The position numbers were made by a program, and so were the translations under genes. A model generated the notes under the pieces. The model was given only the letters and a program-made list of their open reading frames with translations, had not been told where the DNA came from and made no database searches. A stretch of DNA of 64,000 nucleotides from Rhytidiadelphus loreus (taxonomy: Eukaryota > Streptophyta > Bryopsida > Hypnales > Hylocomiaceae): assembly GCA_947034895.1 (NCBI GenBank), contig OX344762.1, positions 85,306,981 to 85,370,980 on the forward strand, in the 5' to 3' direction. Positions within the stretch are counted from its first letter, which is position 1. Every line of letters starts with the position of its first letter. Positions 1-11,336 of this stretch are shown here, piece by piece.

Positions 1-419
1 TTTTATTTCGTCCATGTTATACTAACCTCCTTTTTACTAACCACGCGTTACGTCCATTACTAACCAAGTCTCTCATTTCGCATAGCCAAGTCTTTTCGTT
101 GTGTTGGAAAAGAGTGGAGTAGTTCTCCCTCGGGGGCAACCAAACCCTACCTTTCCTTATCCAAGTTCAGTCCTAAATTGTGTGTTAAACATTCACCAAA
201 CGGCGGAGCTTTGAACCTCTAGGGAGCGGCAGTCCTAAATTTGGTGTTAAAACCAAATTGACGGCGAAGCTTTGCACCCCCCCTCGTGGCCAGTTCCAAA
301 GTTTAGTTTCCAAAACATTTGGGAACTATTCAAAGTTTAGCGTCCAAAAAAACGGTCACTCAAGTTTAGGAGAGTCTATCTACCGTCCATTTAGTAATAG
401 CCATTGTGTTTTGATAGTT

Positions 420-1130
420 CATAAAAAATCCCAAGAAGGGTCTCAGTCCACAGAGAAGGGTCCCAGCTGCCGGGTGAGGGTTCAGTCTACTGGGTGAGGA
501 TCTCAGTTACAGGGAAGGGCTCAACTGCGGGGTGGGTTCAGTCTACCGAGTAGGGTCTCAGTCTGTCGGATGGGGTTTAGTCGTCGGGAGGGTCTTAGTC
601 ACGGGGAAGGGTCTCAGCTGTCGGGGGAGGGCTCAACTGCGGGGTGGGTCTCAATCACGGGGAAGGGTTCAGTCACTGGGTGAGGGTTCAATCGGGGAGA
701 GGGCTCAGTCTGCCAGGTCGGGTCCAGTCGTCGGGTAGGGTCTCAGTCTGCCAAGGAGGGTCTCAGTCACAGGTGGAGGGCTCAGTTGCTGGGTTGGGTC
801 CAGTCGTCGGGGGGAAGGGTCTCAGCTGCGGGGTTGGGTTCAGTCGCCGAGTAAGGGTCTCAATTGGGGAAGAGGACTCAACTGCAGGGTTGGGTTCAGT
901 CGAGGGAGAGGGTCCAACTGCGGGGTGGGTTCAGTCGCCGGGGAGGGCTCAACTGCGGGGTTGGATTCAGTCGCCGGGGTGGGTTCAGCTGCAGGGTGGG
1001 TTCAGTCGCCGGGGAGGGTCCAACTGCGGGGTGGGTTCAGTCTCCCGGGTGGGGTCTCAGCTGCCAAGGGAGGGGTCTCAACTTGCGGGGTTGGATTTTA
1101 AATCCTCCAGATCGGGCGGCCCTAAGCTAA
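420..1130. repeat. GC-rich degenerate minisatellite
   Basis: Short G-rich units built on variants of GGGTTCAGTCGCCGGG, GGGTCTCAGTC and CTCAACTGCGGGG recur for about 700 bp. Units vary in length and are not in perfect register. The repetition leaves all frames open for long stretches and gives glycine/serine/glutamine-rich translations; I do not regard these as genes because two overlapping frames are equally open and both are pure repeat translation. Confidence 0.85.
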
Positions 1131-1139
1131 AAGAAAGAG

Positions 1140-4100
1140 TTAGCTAGGGGGAAGAGAGAAACTGACGAGGAGATAGGAAGACAAGGGTGAAAAAGACAAT
1201 ACAAAAGCTTGCCTACACGAATGGGGTAACTAAAAGCTAGTCAAGACCAAGGAGTCACGCCAACGCCATAGCAACACCACCACTCCCCTACAAAAACAAC
1301 CATGGGCAACCACCTTCAAATGGAGGAGGAAAGGAGGTGATAGAGCTTAGATAGGAAGAGGAGACTATAGTGGAGATAAGGGGGGAATCCCTCCCTCCAT
1401 TAGGAGAAAACTTACGCGCACGGCATTTCCTCCGAGCGTAAGTGGGAGTTAACTGGCCCTTTGACTTTTCAAAACAAGTAAGGTACGCCCAACCGGCCCC
1501 CTTTAATGGGGCACGCGGGTTGAGGAGGACCAAGGAAGGAAGGAAAAAGAATTCTTTCAAGGAAGATGGGCCATCTTTTGGCCACTAGGATCAATAACCG
1601 CTCTCCCTAGCTTGGAGGAGGAGGTTGCCCTTCGCCGCTTGACATGGAGGAAGGGGAAGGCGCTATAAGCTGGGAGACGGACTTCCACGCCGGGGTAAAC
1701 TACTAACTATTCCCCCACCTTCCGGCGGGGCCAAGAACATAGGAAGGCCGAGAGCTAGATGTTGCTAGGTCCAAGTCAGGTCAGATTAGAGTAGATAGGC
1801 TTAGATTAGACTCCGAGAGGTTTCCAAAAACATAAGACACTTAGGAATCGGAGTCAGGACGACCGAGATATTAACGGATGAAGTTTAGGACCCGGAACGG
1901 ATGAAATCGTGGAGATTTCGTCCAACCAAGTAGAAACTTAGGATTTAGCTAGGAAGTAGGGAGTCAGGTCCGTAGGTCAAATTTCAACCTCAACCGAGTT
2001 GGGAAGCCCATAGGAAACCATGGATGAAGTTTGAAAGCTTCACGGTCACAACTTCATCCGCTCATAGCGGCTCACCAGAGAGTCCAAATGGAGCGAGTCT
2101 TAGGTTTTTAGAAATGGCATGAGATAATCTTCTACCTGAGAACAATAGAGTAAGATTTAGAAATAGGAAACACAAAAACATAACATAGTAAGGTAGTCAC
2201 TATAGCAGTCAATTAGGACCACCATTAGAGAGTCACGATTAGCAAGCTAGCAAAAAAGATCCATTGCTTGGAAGGCACAATGGATTGATGCTTAGACACC
2301 CAGTAGAGTAGGAACCTATCATAGGACTAGAACCTGGTTGTGCTCGCCGATTTACCAAGGGTGGGTAAATAAGCACCCACAAGAGGTTGAGAATTACCTT
2401 CTTTTTGCCAGTTCAAAGCAAGCTAGCTCGGCTTCAAAGCCAACCAACCCGTCAGGGAGGCCAATCAACTCGCCAAGGAGGCCAGTTCGGTTTGGGCTAG
2501 GACAGTAGTAGGAGTTGGGGTATAGTTTGGGTGGACAGCAATCGGTGTTGGGGTTCAACAGTCGAGGTTTGGAACAATAGTCGGGGCTGGGGTTCAGTTC
2601 AGGGATTCAGCAGTCGAGGTTTGGAACAATAGTCGGGGCTGGGATTCAGTTCAGGGATTCAGTAGTCGAGGTTTGGAACAATAGTCGGGGCTGGGGTTCA
2701 GTTCAGGGATTCAATAGTCGAGGTTTGGAACAATAGTCGGAGTTGGGGTTCAGTTCATGGATTCAGCAGCTAAGGTTTGGATCAGTTGGGGGGTTCAGTA
2801 GTCAGGGCTGGGGTTCAATCGGGCTGGAACAACAGTTGGGTTGGGGTTCAGTCGGGCTTGGGCCAATTCAAGGGTTGGGTTCAACAACTCAAGGAGGGTC
2901 AAGCAACTCGGGGGTGTTCGACGCTTGGGGGAACTAGGGGAATAGAAGAGAACTCGGGGAATAGAAAAGAAACTAGGGGGATAGCATAGAAACTACAAGG
3001 AGTAGCATAGAAACTAGAAAAAGTAGCATAGAAACTCTACGAGGCTTAGTCAAAATCGAGAAATCAATAGCAAGCAAGGGACGTCACCACCATAACAACC
3101 TCAACATCACCACTCTCTACATCATCACCACAAGCAACCATCTCCAAAAACAAGAGTGAAGAGGTGGAGAGAAGCTTAGATAGAAGAAAGATGTCATAGT
3201 AAAGGATAGGGAGGAAATCCTTTCCACCATTAGGATAAGCTGACGCATAAGGGAGTTAGGTCGGGCGTAAGTGGTAGTTAGCATATATTTTGACTTTCTA
3301 AGTAAGTAGGTGACAACCCAACTACTCCCAATCAATGGGGTACAAAGGTTGAGATAAAAGAAAAGGAAGAGAAAAGAAAACTTCGAGAAAGAATACTAAT
3401 CTTTCGGGCTATAAAGATAAATAGTACTTTGGCCAACGAGTGGGCTCATCTTTACAACTCACAATAGTAGAAGGGGGAGACTTGACAAACTTGATCATGG
3501 ATCTTCATGCCAGGGTAAGATCCTAACTTCTCCTCCTTAAAACTAACCCACTAGGGGTCAAAACCTTAGATAGGTCGAGAGGTACTATTAGGACAGAAGT
3601 CAGGTCAGATTTGAGTAGATAGACTTAGAGTAGACCCCAAGAGGTTTCCGAAAACATAAGACACGTAGAAATAGAAATTAGGACGCCCAAGATATTAAAG
3701 AATGAAGTTTAGAACCCAAAACGGATCAAACTTGGGAGTGTTCATCCACCCAAGTTGAAACTTAGGACTTATCTAGAACATAAGGATTCAGGTCCGTAGG
3801 TCAAATTTCGCCTTTAATTGGAATTAGAAGCCCATAGAAAACTATGGATGAAGTTGAATAGCCAAGTGGGCGAAACTTCATCCGCTCATAGCGGTTCACC
3901 AAAGAGTCCAAATTGAACAAGTCTTAGGTTTTTAGAAATGGCATGAGATAAGCTTCTATCCTATAATGATAGAATAGACTTTAGAAGTAGGTAACACAGA
4001 ACCATAACATAGCATGATAGTCAGCTTAGAAGTCATCCAGAACTACAATTAAAGAGACCCATTTAGGAAATGGCAAAAGATCCATTGCTTGGAAGGTACA

Positions 4101-4199
4101 ATGGATTGACGCTTAAACACCCATTAGAATAGAAATCTACCATAGGACTAGAACCTGGTTGTGTTGCCAATTTACCAAAGGTAGGTAAATAAGCACTTA
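1140..4199. repeat. Diverged direct duplication, units of about 1.8 kb
   Basis: The segment at about 1140-2382 recurs at about 2940-4199. Matching landmarks include GGTTTCC.AAAACATAAGACAC (near 1820 and 3645), CTTCATCCGCTCATAGCGG (2052 and 3871), GATCCATTGCTTGGAAGG (2258 and 4079) and ACTAGAACCTGGTTGTG (2326 and 4147). Each copy is preceded by a G-rich minisatellite, of different unit structure in the two copies. No long protein-coding frame is conserved between copies. This could be the start of a satellite-like array or a pair of long terminal repeats with no interior; no primer-binding site or TG...CA ends were found. Confidence 0.75.
2545..2800. repeat. 52-bp period minisatellite
   Basis: About 4.5 tandem copies of a 52-bp unit around GTCGAGGTTTGGAACAATAG, starting at about 2554, 2606, 2658 and 2710, with few substitutions between copies. 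The last copies degrade into looser GGGGTTCAGTCGGG repeats up to about 2930. High identity between units suggests recent expansion compared with the older array at 420-1130. Confidence 0.85.
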
Positions 4200-4645
4200 C
4201 TAACCACAACTACTGCAATGAATTCTAATGTAGCTCAATTGCATTGTGCATTCATAACTCTATCACCTACCAAGCACATCATGGGAGATTGTGAAAACAG
4301 TTTCATAATGTCTACAACCCAACAAATTTTTCTTCCTACATTGCAAGAAGGCCCATTCTCTGTCACAAGAACTACATTCACAACTACGTTTCTCTCTATG
4401 AATTGGAACATTCTTGTGAATTGGAGCAGTGCGTGTACATTCTTTGTAAGAGAAAGCGCAATGCCCAAGCACAAGAGAACTTCCTCCACAAATAATGTAC
4501 GTCATTGTAATTTTACAACTTCGTTTCTTGACATTCTACCTTACTATGTTCGATTCTAAGTACAATTTCTTTTGTGTCATTCCGGGTTGCATGGGATGGA
4601 TTGCCAGTTCGTCGAAGCTGCAAATTGCTTGCTTGAGATTTTGCA

Positions 4646-5261
4646 GGCCCCTCCAATTTGCAATCTGCATCTCGTAGTCCATCCCTCAATCCATCATCCC
4701 CGATTCTCTCAAATGATGGATTTGAAGATTATCCAGCACCTCTATACATGCCTCCATTACCACAACAAGCTGAATATAGTTTTCTCAATGACTACACTGA
4801 CATTATTGGTGAGTTCAACCACGAATTTATAGACAGCCAAGAGCATGAAATTAGAGGTAGAGATTTGAGCTATGAAGATCTTGACGAAGATGACTTCGAT
4901 GAAGGCCCGTATTCCTCCCATGAACTCGGCAATCTCGATGATCTGTTATGGCCTTCAGAAATGCTACACAATCCAAAGCGCATTGCAAAACAATGTCAAC
5001 GATTAGAGCTGCAACAAGCAAGCATTCCACTAGAGAGGGAGGAGAACTTCAACTTCTTCGAGGAGGTCAACATCAGTGCTGTTGTAGACGTCGAAGCTGC
5101 GTCGATAGTCGCGGAAGGCGGGGAACTTCGGCGGACCACGTCCCCGGATGGGGAACTGAGCAGGAGCGCGTCACCAACTAGGGAGCAACCGCAAAGCAAG
5201 GAGCGGCTCCAACTAAAGCGGCCCTGAACAGAGCGGCCCCGACCTACCCACATGAATACAA
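4646..5261 (+). pseudogene. piggyBac transposase pseudogene, 5' exon block
   Basis: This open block encodes an acidic, low-complexity N-terminal region (Asp/Glu-rich stretch near 4845-4940) such as often precedes the conserved core of piggyBac transposases. A possible 3' splice site (TTTTGCAG) lies at 4645. The reading frame has a TGA at 5225-5227, probably from CGA, and runs on to a GT donor (ACAA|GTAAGC) at 5262. Phase after this donor (one base left over) fits the acceptor at 5770, which restores the frame of the core exon. That phase match is the reason for joining it to the piggyBac gene; the block itself has no domain I recognise, and its true start is not visible. Confidence 0.5.
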
Positions 5262-5770
5262 GTAAGCATCCCCTCTTAGGGTTTTTTTTGTTTTTTTATT
5301 TTTTGTTTTGTTTTTTGTTTTTTGTTTCTTCCATCTTCAAGAAAAATGCTGAAATTTTTTATTTGCCGAACATGATACAATTTGCGAATTTTGATTTAAT
5401 ATTTGCAATGAATGGTTCCAAATTAGTTAGGACACATAGAATATCATTTCTTCTAGTACAAAGTACATTTTTTGTTTTCTTTACATGTACCCTTAGAATG
5501 ACTTTGGGAAGACAAGCAAGGGGTTCATTTCATCGTGGCCATTCTTCCCATTGGTCAAGTGTGTGCCATTTTTTTTTTAAATTCTTTGATTTTAGTACTT
5601 GGCCATTTTCTTGTTTCTTCTCTAGCCGATTTTATCCTCTCCCCTTCTCTACATTTTTTGTAGAATGTTTGTATAATAAATTTCTATTAAATGTCTATGA
5701 TCATGAAAATCAAGCTTACAGAATAGACAAAGTCATTCCTAAACAATGTCATGAATTTCTAAATTTGTAG
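5262..5770 (+). other. Intron of the piggyBac pseudogene
   Basis: T-rich 509-bp stretch with consensus borders (GTAAGC ... TTTGTAG). Splicing joins codon phase 1 to phase 2 and gives an acidic run directly followed by the transposase core. Inference from borders and phase only. Confidence 0.55.
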
Positions 5771-6404
5771 ATGATAGTGGGAGCGAACTTCACATAAAGA
5801 ATCCCGAGCTTGATTACAGTGAGGATGAAGATGAGGATGATGACGGCAATGATGGGGGTGTCAATAGCATCAAATATATATATCAAGATTCTACTTGGCA
5901 ACAAGAGTTTTTTACATATGAGCTAAAACCTCAAGAATTTCTTGGTTCTTCGAGGTCAACGTTTTCGGTACGCCAATTCCCTAGTTTTTCCACATTATTT
6001 GAGTTGTTTTGGCATGCGTGGATATTATGCGACATTGTGACAGAGATGAATCGATATGCCATGGCGGTGAATATTGATGGAGGAACATATGGTGGGCCAT
6101 ATTGGCGAAATCTTACTGTACAAGAATTGAAAGTTTTCTTAGCCATCATATTATATATGGGTATGAGGTGCCAACCCAATGTGAAGTTTTTTTGGTGTAA
6201 AAAAGGCTCTATATTTCACTGTCCTACCATTTTTGAGTTGATGTCTCGAAATCGGTTCCAGTTACTCACAAAATGCTTGCATGTCACAAATCCATCGAGA
6301 TATGAGAATAATAAGACGATGCTGCAATATGACAAAATGGGGTAGATGAGGTGGTTATTGAATGCAATGAGGGAAAATTGTCAAAGAGCCTAGAGTATTG
6401 GTAA
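5771..6404 (+). pseudogene. piggyBac transposase pseudogene, N-terminal half of DDE_Tnp_1_7 domain
   Basis: Translation shows an acidic stretch (SEDEDEDDD) and then family landmarks in order: FLGSSRSTFS..FPSFSTLFELFW, IVTEMNRYAMAV, WRNLTVQELKVFLAIILYMG, FELMSRNRFQLLTKCLHV and YDKMG. These match the core of piggyBac/PGBD transposases (Pfam DDE_Tnp_1_7). The frame is broken near the end by TAG codons (near 6342 and 6390; the second is consistent with Trp TGG to TAG in a QRAW motif), and the similarity stops at a GKF motif near 6400, just before the sequence DEMM that resumes at 8353. It is therefore a decayed gene, not an active transposase. Confidence 0.85.
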
Positions 6405-8340
6405 ATTTGGTATGGTGTCGAATAGATAGCGTTTGCCTCGGGAAATCACGAGGATTCTGGCTCTGACCAGAAATGGTTCGGAAATGACAGAAATTGTAAA
6501 ATGATATAAATCAACAAATGAATTGGTAACTTGTAGAAACTTCAAATCTTCAAGTCTTCGAGTCTTCAAATCTTCAAACAGCTACTCGTTGTCCTATTCT
6601 GTTGTGTTTCTAAATAGGCCAAGGGTTAAGGTAAGGTGATAAGAAATCACGGGCTTCGGACATGTAAAACAGGACGGCCAGACCACAAGCTAAGCCATCC
6701 GAGGGATTGGATCCTAAATTTCAAACCCACGGTGACTAGCAAACTTGCCTCACTAGTGGAAACAACATAAAAGTTTCTACCATGTGGGCAATTAACCCCA
6801 CTTCGTCGCATCTACAACACAAAATGAGGCTAGTGTTGGTGTAAACCAAACCGCCCGCAACAATAAAATAAATTTTACAAAGCCACAAGCCACACACACA
6901 AACACACAAGTCTTCAAAACTCCTTCAACTCCATCTCCAATTTTCAAGCTGAATTTTGGATGAGTGTAATTGTTGATCTACAACTCCAAATGAACTAAAT
7001 GATAGCTTATCAAAAAATTAATACAATCATCTACTTCTCCTCCAAATTTCAAACAATTCTAAAACTCTGTCCAACTTCTATGGCCATCCAAAGTTTCGGC
7101 CTTGAGAAGGGAAAGGCAGTAGACCTTCCTTTGCTTCCACACTCACAACTTTCACATACAAACTTCAAATAAAACGAATGATAGCTTCATGAAAAGCTAA
7201 CACAATTTACTACACTCCCTCCAAATTTCATTGCAAAATAAGAACATGTCCGTCTTTTATGGTCGGTCGAAGTCTTTGCCTCTTAATTTTAAAGGCAAGA
7301 AACCTCACTCCACTCAAACTAGCGCAACTTTTACTTCACAACTCCAAATCAAGCAAGTGAGATCAATTTGAAAACTACACACCATGATACACAACATTTC
7401 TTAATTCCATTTCAAAATACTTCAAACTCACAACACAATGGCTCTCCAAACATTCGGGTTCTCCCTAAACTCTCAACGGGAGAGAAGATGAATAGTGTTC
7501 ACCTTTTCTTCACCTTATCTTCACTCTAACCACACAAATAAGTGGGGTCAGCCCCTAACTCACTCCCAAAACTACAACATGAATAATTGAGCCCTTATTT
7601 GGCCCTACAACTATTTCTTTATCTTTAACTTTAAAGGAAATTCACTTCAAGTTCACCTAAAAGATAAACTATTTGAATATTTCCTTCATACTACTTCACA
7701 AACACAAATTTATTGTAATAAATCACTCCAACTATGGAATGAAGAACTAAAAACCAACATATATCTAATAGAGGTAAAAAACTAGAGCTCCAATCGAAAT
7801 GTCACTCCATCTACAAAAATTTGAGGATGCGTTTGACGGTAGCAGCAACGTAATCGGTACGATCTGCCTTGGTTAAGGGATTAACTGGCCCTTCCAACCA
7901 TCGTTGATGATCACGACTCCCTTCGATAAGCCTCACCATACAATAGTATCGCTCGTCATTTAAGCCTTCAAAACATCCTTCAAATGTGACTTCATGGTTG
8001 CCAGATTTAACACATCCAACCTGCAACAAAATCACCAATGCCCGAGCGTCACGCTGAAGATTACCATGCCATCGTTTCTCCACGCGAGGTTGTTTCTGTG
8101 GTCGAGATGGCCCAGCTTCATCTTCTGGTCGCCCATGTAACAATGAAAGATTCAGTGGCAGCTGTGGTTGATCCGGCAATTGCGATAAAGAAAATTCGAA
8201 CTCACACTCCGGTTGAGATTCTTCATCTTGAGGCTTAGAAAAAACCTCAAATGATGTCATCTTATTTATAATACTACAAATATTTAAATCTATCTAAATC
8301 ATGTATATATACATATTCTACATAATGTCTGCATTTACAG
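6405..8340. other. 1.9 kb segment separating the two halves of the piggyBac frame
   Basis: The segment begins with GTATGG and ends with TGCATTTACAG, so it could be an intron. However the phases on each side do not match (one base left, and one base needed gives a total of two), so either an indel has occurred or it is an insertion. It is AT-rich, contains runs of the motif CTTCAAATCTTCAAGTCTTC near 6540-6580, and carries an antisense 149-codon frame at 7811-8260. I see no TIR or target duplication at its borders. Confidence 0.45.
7811..8260 (-). CDS. Hypothetical 149-residue protein, antisense within the piggyBac gene
   Basis: An ATG-started uninterrupted frame of 149 codons. The N-terminal half is polar with Glu-, Pro- and Gln-rich stretches (PQDEESQPECEFEF; RPEDEAGPSRPQKQPR); the C-terminal half from residue about 70 looks like a small folded domain with Cys, Trp and hydrophobic alternation (ALVILLQVGCV, FEGCFEGLNDERYYCMVRL, VAATVKRILKFL). 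I do not recognise the family. It is more GC-rich than its surroundings, which are strongly AT-rich, and this is the main sign that it may be or have been coding. It could equally be a second gene of a mobile element lying in the intervening segment, or a captured fragment. Confidence 0.35.
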   Translation of the reverse strand: MTSFEVFSKPQDEESQPECEFEFSLSQLPDQPQLPLNLSLLHGRPEDEAGPSRPQKQPRVEKRWHGNLQRDARALVILLQVGCVKSGNHEVTFEGCFEGLNDERYYCMVRLIEGSRDHQRWLEGPVNPLTKADRTDYVAATVKRILKFL

Positions 8341-9353
8341 CACGACAACGGTGGATGAAATGATGATTTGCTATAAGGGAACTTATTGCCCTGTACATGC
8401 CCTAGAAGCCGCAGAAGTGGGGTTTGAAGGTGTGGTGCTTAGCAAATGCGAAATCCAAATATGTTTTCAATTTTAAAGTTTACTGTAGAAAGAATCCTTT
8501 GGTAGAAGAAGAAACGCAAAGACCACAGGGGCATGGCGAAGCACAATTGACATACAACGTAGTGTTGCAATTGCTTGCACAAAACGAGGGTGAAGGACAT
8601 GTAATTGTCATGGACAATTTTTTCTCTAGCATTGCCTTATTCAAAGATCTATTCGACAAAATAATCTATGCAACAGGCACAATGAGGGCAAATCGGGTGG
8701 ATCTAACACATGCTTTCAATAACACAAAGGACTTCAATAGAAATGAGCAAGGTACACTAGATTGGTGCATGCATGATTCAAGGCACATGAGCAACATAAT
8801 ATAGAAGCATAAAAAAGCAGTTCTCATCATTTCGACACATGCAATGCCAATACAATTTCCATGTGAATTTCTCGTTGCCGTTGTTCCATGTCATAATGGC
8901 TTACAGCGGAAGAACATTCAGTCATCACCGGTGCACGTTGAGTATACAACACATATGCGCGGTGTAGACGTGGTAGACCAATTACGTGCTTCATATACAT
9001 GTCAAACTTGATCCCACAAATAGTGGCACCGGGTTTTCTTTTTTCTTGTCGACACGAGCATCATGAACATGTACATCATTTATATGGACAAGTGCAAGAC
9101 ACAAGATCCTCCAAAGCGTCCAGTGACACATTTGCAATTTCGCATTGAATTGTGCAAATCATTGACAACAAGATGGCTTAGATAGAGATGTACCAAATTT
9201 GAAGAAGCACTCCGTAGTAGGTGAGTGTGCTATCTTGCATTTACCAAGCTCCGAAATCCTTGTGTGGTTTGCAATGATGGCTCATCTCCATTGATAAAGC
9301 CTAAAACATATTGCCCTACTTGTGGCAATAAATTCATGTGTTGGCGGAAATGA
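8341..9353 (+). pseudogene. piggyBac transposase pseudogene, C-terminal half of DDE domain and Cys-rich tail
   Basis: Landmarks in order: TVDEMMICYKGTYCPV, then after a one-base shift YMP*KPQKWGLKVWCL (TAG where CAG is expected), GEGHVIVMDNFFSS (a conserved Asp-containing block), YATGTMRANR, VEYTTHMRGVDVVDQLRASY, WHRVFFFLVDT, NMYIIYMDKC. The frame ends with a Cys-rich module (CVVC...K..YCPTCGNKFMCWRK) at 9256-9350, typical of the C-terminal zinc-binding finger of piggyBac transposases. In-frame stops near 8802, 9010 and 9019 and at least one frameshift show it is dead. The presence of both the DDE core and the terminal finger shows that a full-length element was once here. Confidence 0.85.
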
Positions 9354-11118
9354 TGCTTCAAAAAATTCCATGAGAATCTTGTTTGACAAGATGTTGAACA
9401 AGTAAGTGTCTATTCCAATTTTATTTTTTATAGCATTGATGTTTGGCCATTTTTCATTCACTTGCAAATGTTGCCATGTTGCCTACTTAGAATTGAAATG
9501 AAATGAATACCAAAAAAAATTCATATTTAGAGTTTATGATAATTTTAGGATCATTCACTCTAAACAACTAGTAGTTTCCAAAGACTTTGAACTTTTTTAG
9601 AATGCTTAAATGTTATTGTTCATGGCCTTCTAACAGGTGCCAGCTGAATGAAATACAGGAAGGACCTTCTGTGAAGGCGCCAAGCTCTAGAGTTCCCAAT
9701 GTAGGGATCATCATGGAAATGCAGATGATGAAAACTCGTAGGGTTTTACAGGGAAATGACACATGTAAGCAAGAACTTTTTTTGGTTAAAAAAATGAGCA
9801 TGTAAGCAAGAACTTTGTCACAATGCAACCTCTGTAGGTGCTCAAAATGTAGTCACACTCTGGATACCATCCATAACTATTTAGATGTGTAGTTGTCCAC
9901 GTCTTCAACTGGTTCAATGAGAACATACACTTAGAAGACCCTCGATCAATCTATGTGCTCAAGAATGGAAGCAAGTCATGTTTAGAGATGGCCTTCTTGT
10001 TCATAAGATGTTTTTTCAAGGGTGTAGAGGGTTGTGAGTTCTCAGGGTTGTGGGAACCAAAGAATTGCGCCTTACCTGTAAAACCAAAAAAAGTCCCTTA
10101 CCTATTTTTTAACCAAAAAAAGTTCTCACTTACATGCTCATAGACTCACAAGCTCACGTGCTAGCAACCTTGCACTTAAAATGGACCACTTTTCAAAATT
10201 AATCCCTATTTTTGAAGGAAAACTAAATAAGGAGGATACCCAAAATAGTACGTATGATAAGGACAAGTGTAAGATGAATTTTGAATAGTGTGCATTTCTA
10301 TTTATAGTACTTTGGAGGTGGCAACCTTAGAAATGGACAATTTTGGATACGCTTTCTATTGCTTTAACTTCTTTTCTAGTGTCATTTCTTCATGTGCATC
10401 ACCTAGCTACATGACACTTTTAGCTACCTACACCTCCCATCTTTGAAAATTTGTAACTAATTCACAGTGCATCCAAAAACTATGGAACCACTTGCATTTT
10501 GATTCATAGTCCTTCTCCAATGTGCAAAAATTGTTGTTCATTTTTTAAAGCACATTGGTTATGCCACAAAGCTTATTAATGTGATTTTTAGGTGAAGTTT
10601 CCTTACTGCCAAGTTTGTTTTTCAAGGCAGATTTGTCACCATTCCATTAGATAGTTAGAAAAGCATTATAGCTTACAGTGCAGACCTTCTTTCTACACCC
10701 TTAGATTAGTGAAAAGTATAGCTACGGATGTTTGTGATGAACTATTTGACTTGACATTATGTCCATTTCCCGAGTCGGTTATTTCCAAAGTCAATTTCCA
10801 ACTAAACTCTTTTACATCCGTCAGGTGAGTGAGTGCATGCCGGCACGGCGGATGATAACTTATTATTCCAAGTACCGTTGCCAATTTGCATTGGCGGCGT
10901 CTTGATTAAATTAAAGGCTAAAATATTAAGGTGTGTCCTTTTGCTGGAATGTTAAACTGTTTTTTTCTCCATAAAAAGAGCACCCCTATTCTATTCTAAG
11001 CCATTGAACCGTTTGAAATGACCCCTCTGTCACTAACTTAACAGTGCCCTAATGAGGAATTCAGGGGATGCATATGCCCCTCCTCACTCTGCCACTTGGA
11101 GTCAATGCATTTCATGCA
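9354..11118. other. AT-rich spacer without recognisable gene
   Basis: No frame with recognisable protein features. It holds one dispersed repeat piece at about 10575-10740 (see separate entry). The 3' terminal repeat expected for the piggyBac element (TTAA followed by CCC) was not found here. Confidence 0.6.
10575..10740 (-). repeat. Dispersed repeat, inverted copy of 21595-21725
   Basis: The reverse complement of this stretch shares GTGTAGAAAG.AGGTCTGCA, TATAATGCTTTTCT and ATGGAATGGTGACAAATCTG with plus-strand sequence at 21595-21725. About 130 bp are alignable by eye. No coding capacity seen; probably pieces of the same unclassified repeat family in opposite orientation. Confidence 0.6.
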
Positions 11119-11208
11119 CGAGGATATTTTTTTATTTTTAAATTTAATTAAAGGCAGAACCTCGAGGATATTTTTTTATTTTTAAATTTAATTAAAGGCA
11201 GAACCTCG
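11119..11208. repeat. Exact tandem duplication, about 44 bp
   Basis: The unit beginning CGAGGATATTTTTTTATTTT and ending GGCAGAACCT occurs twice head to tail without visible difference, followed by the first bases of a third copy (CGAAGATATT). A recent duplication. Confidence 0.9.
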
Positions 11209-11336
11209 AAGATATTCTTTAAAAGTAATCAATATTAAAATTAAAAATTGAGGAACACCAGGCGCCACTATACTCAGGACATTCAGCGAGATTCTTCAGC
11301 TTATTAGGGGCTGGACCTACCTTCCAAGTCCTCAGC

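Noticed and set aside
258..1147. Overlapping Gly/Ser/Gln-rich open frames at the window start
   Set aside because: They are translations of a G-rich minisatellite; several frames are open at once and the content follows the DNA repeat.
420..4199. CRISPR array
   Set aside because: Repeats are contiguous minisatellite units without unique spacers, in a plant nuclear context with spliced genes.
1..4200. LTR retrotransposon formed by the two 1.8 kb copies
   Set aside because: The copies are adjacent with no interior coding region, no primer-binding site and no TG...CA ends.
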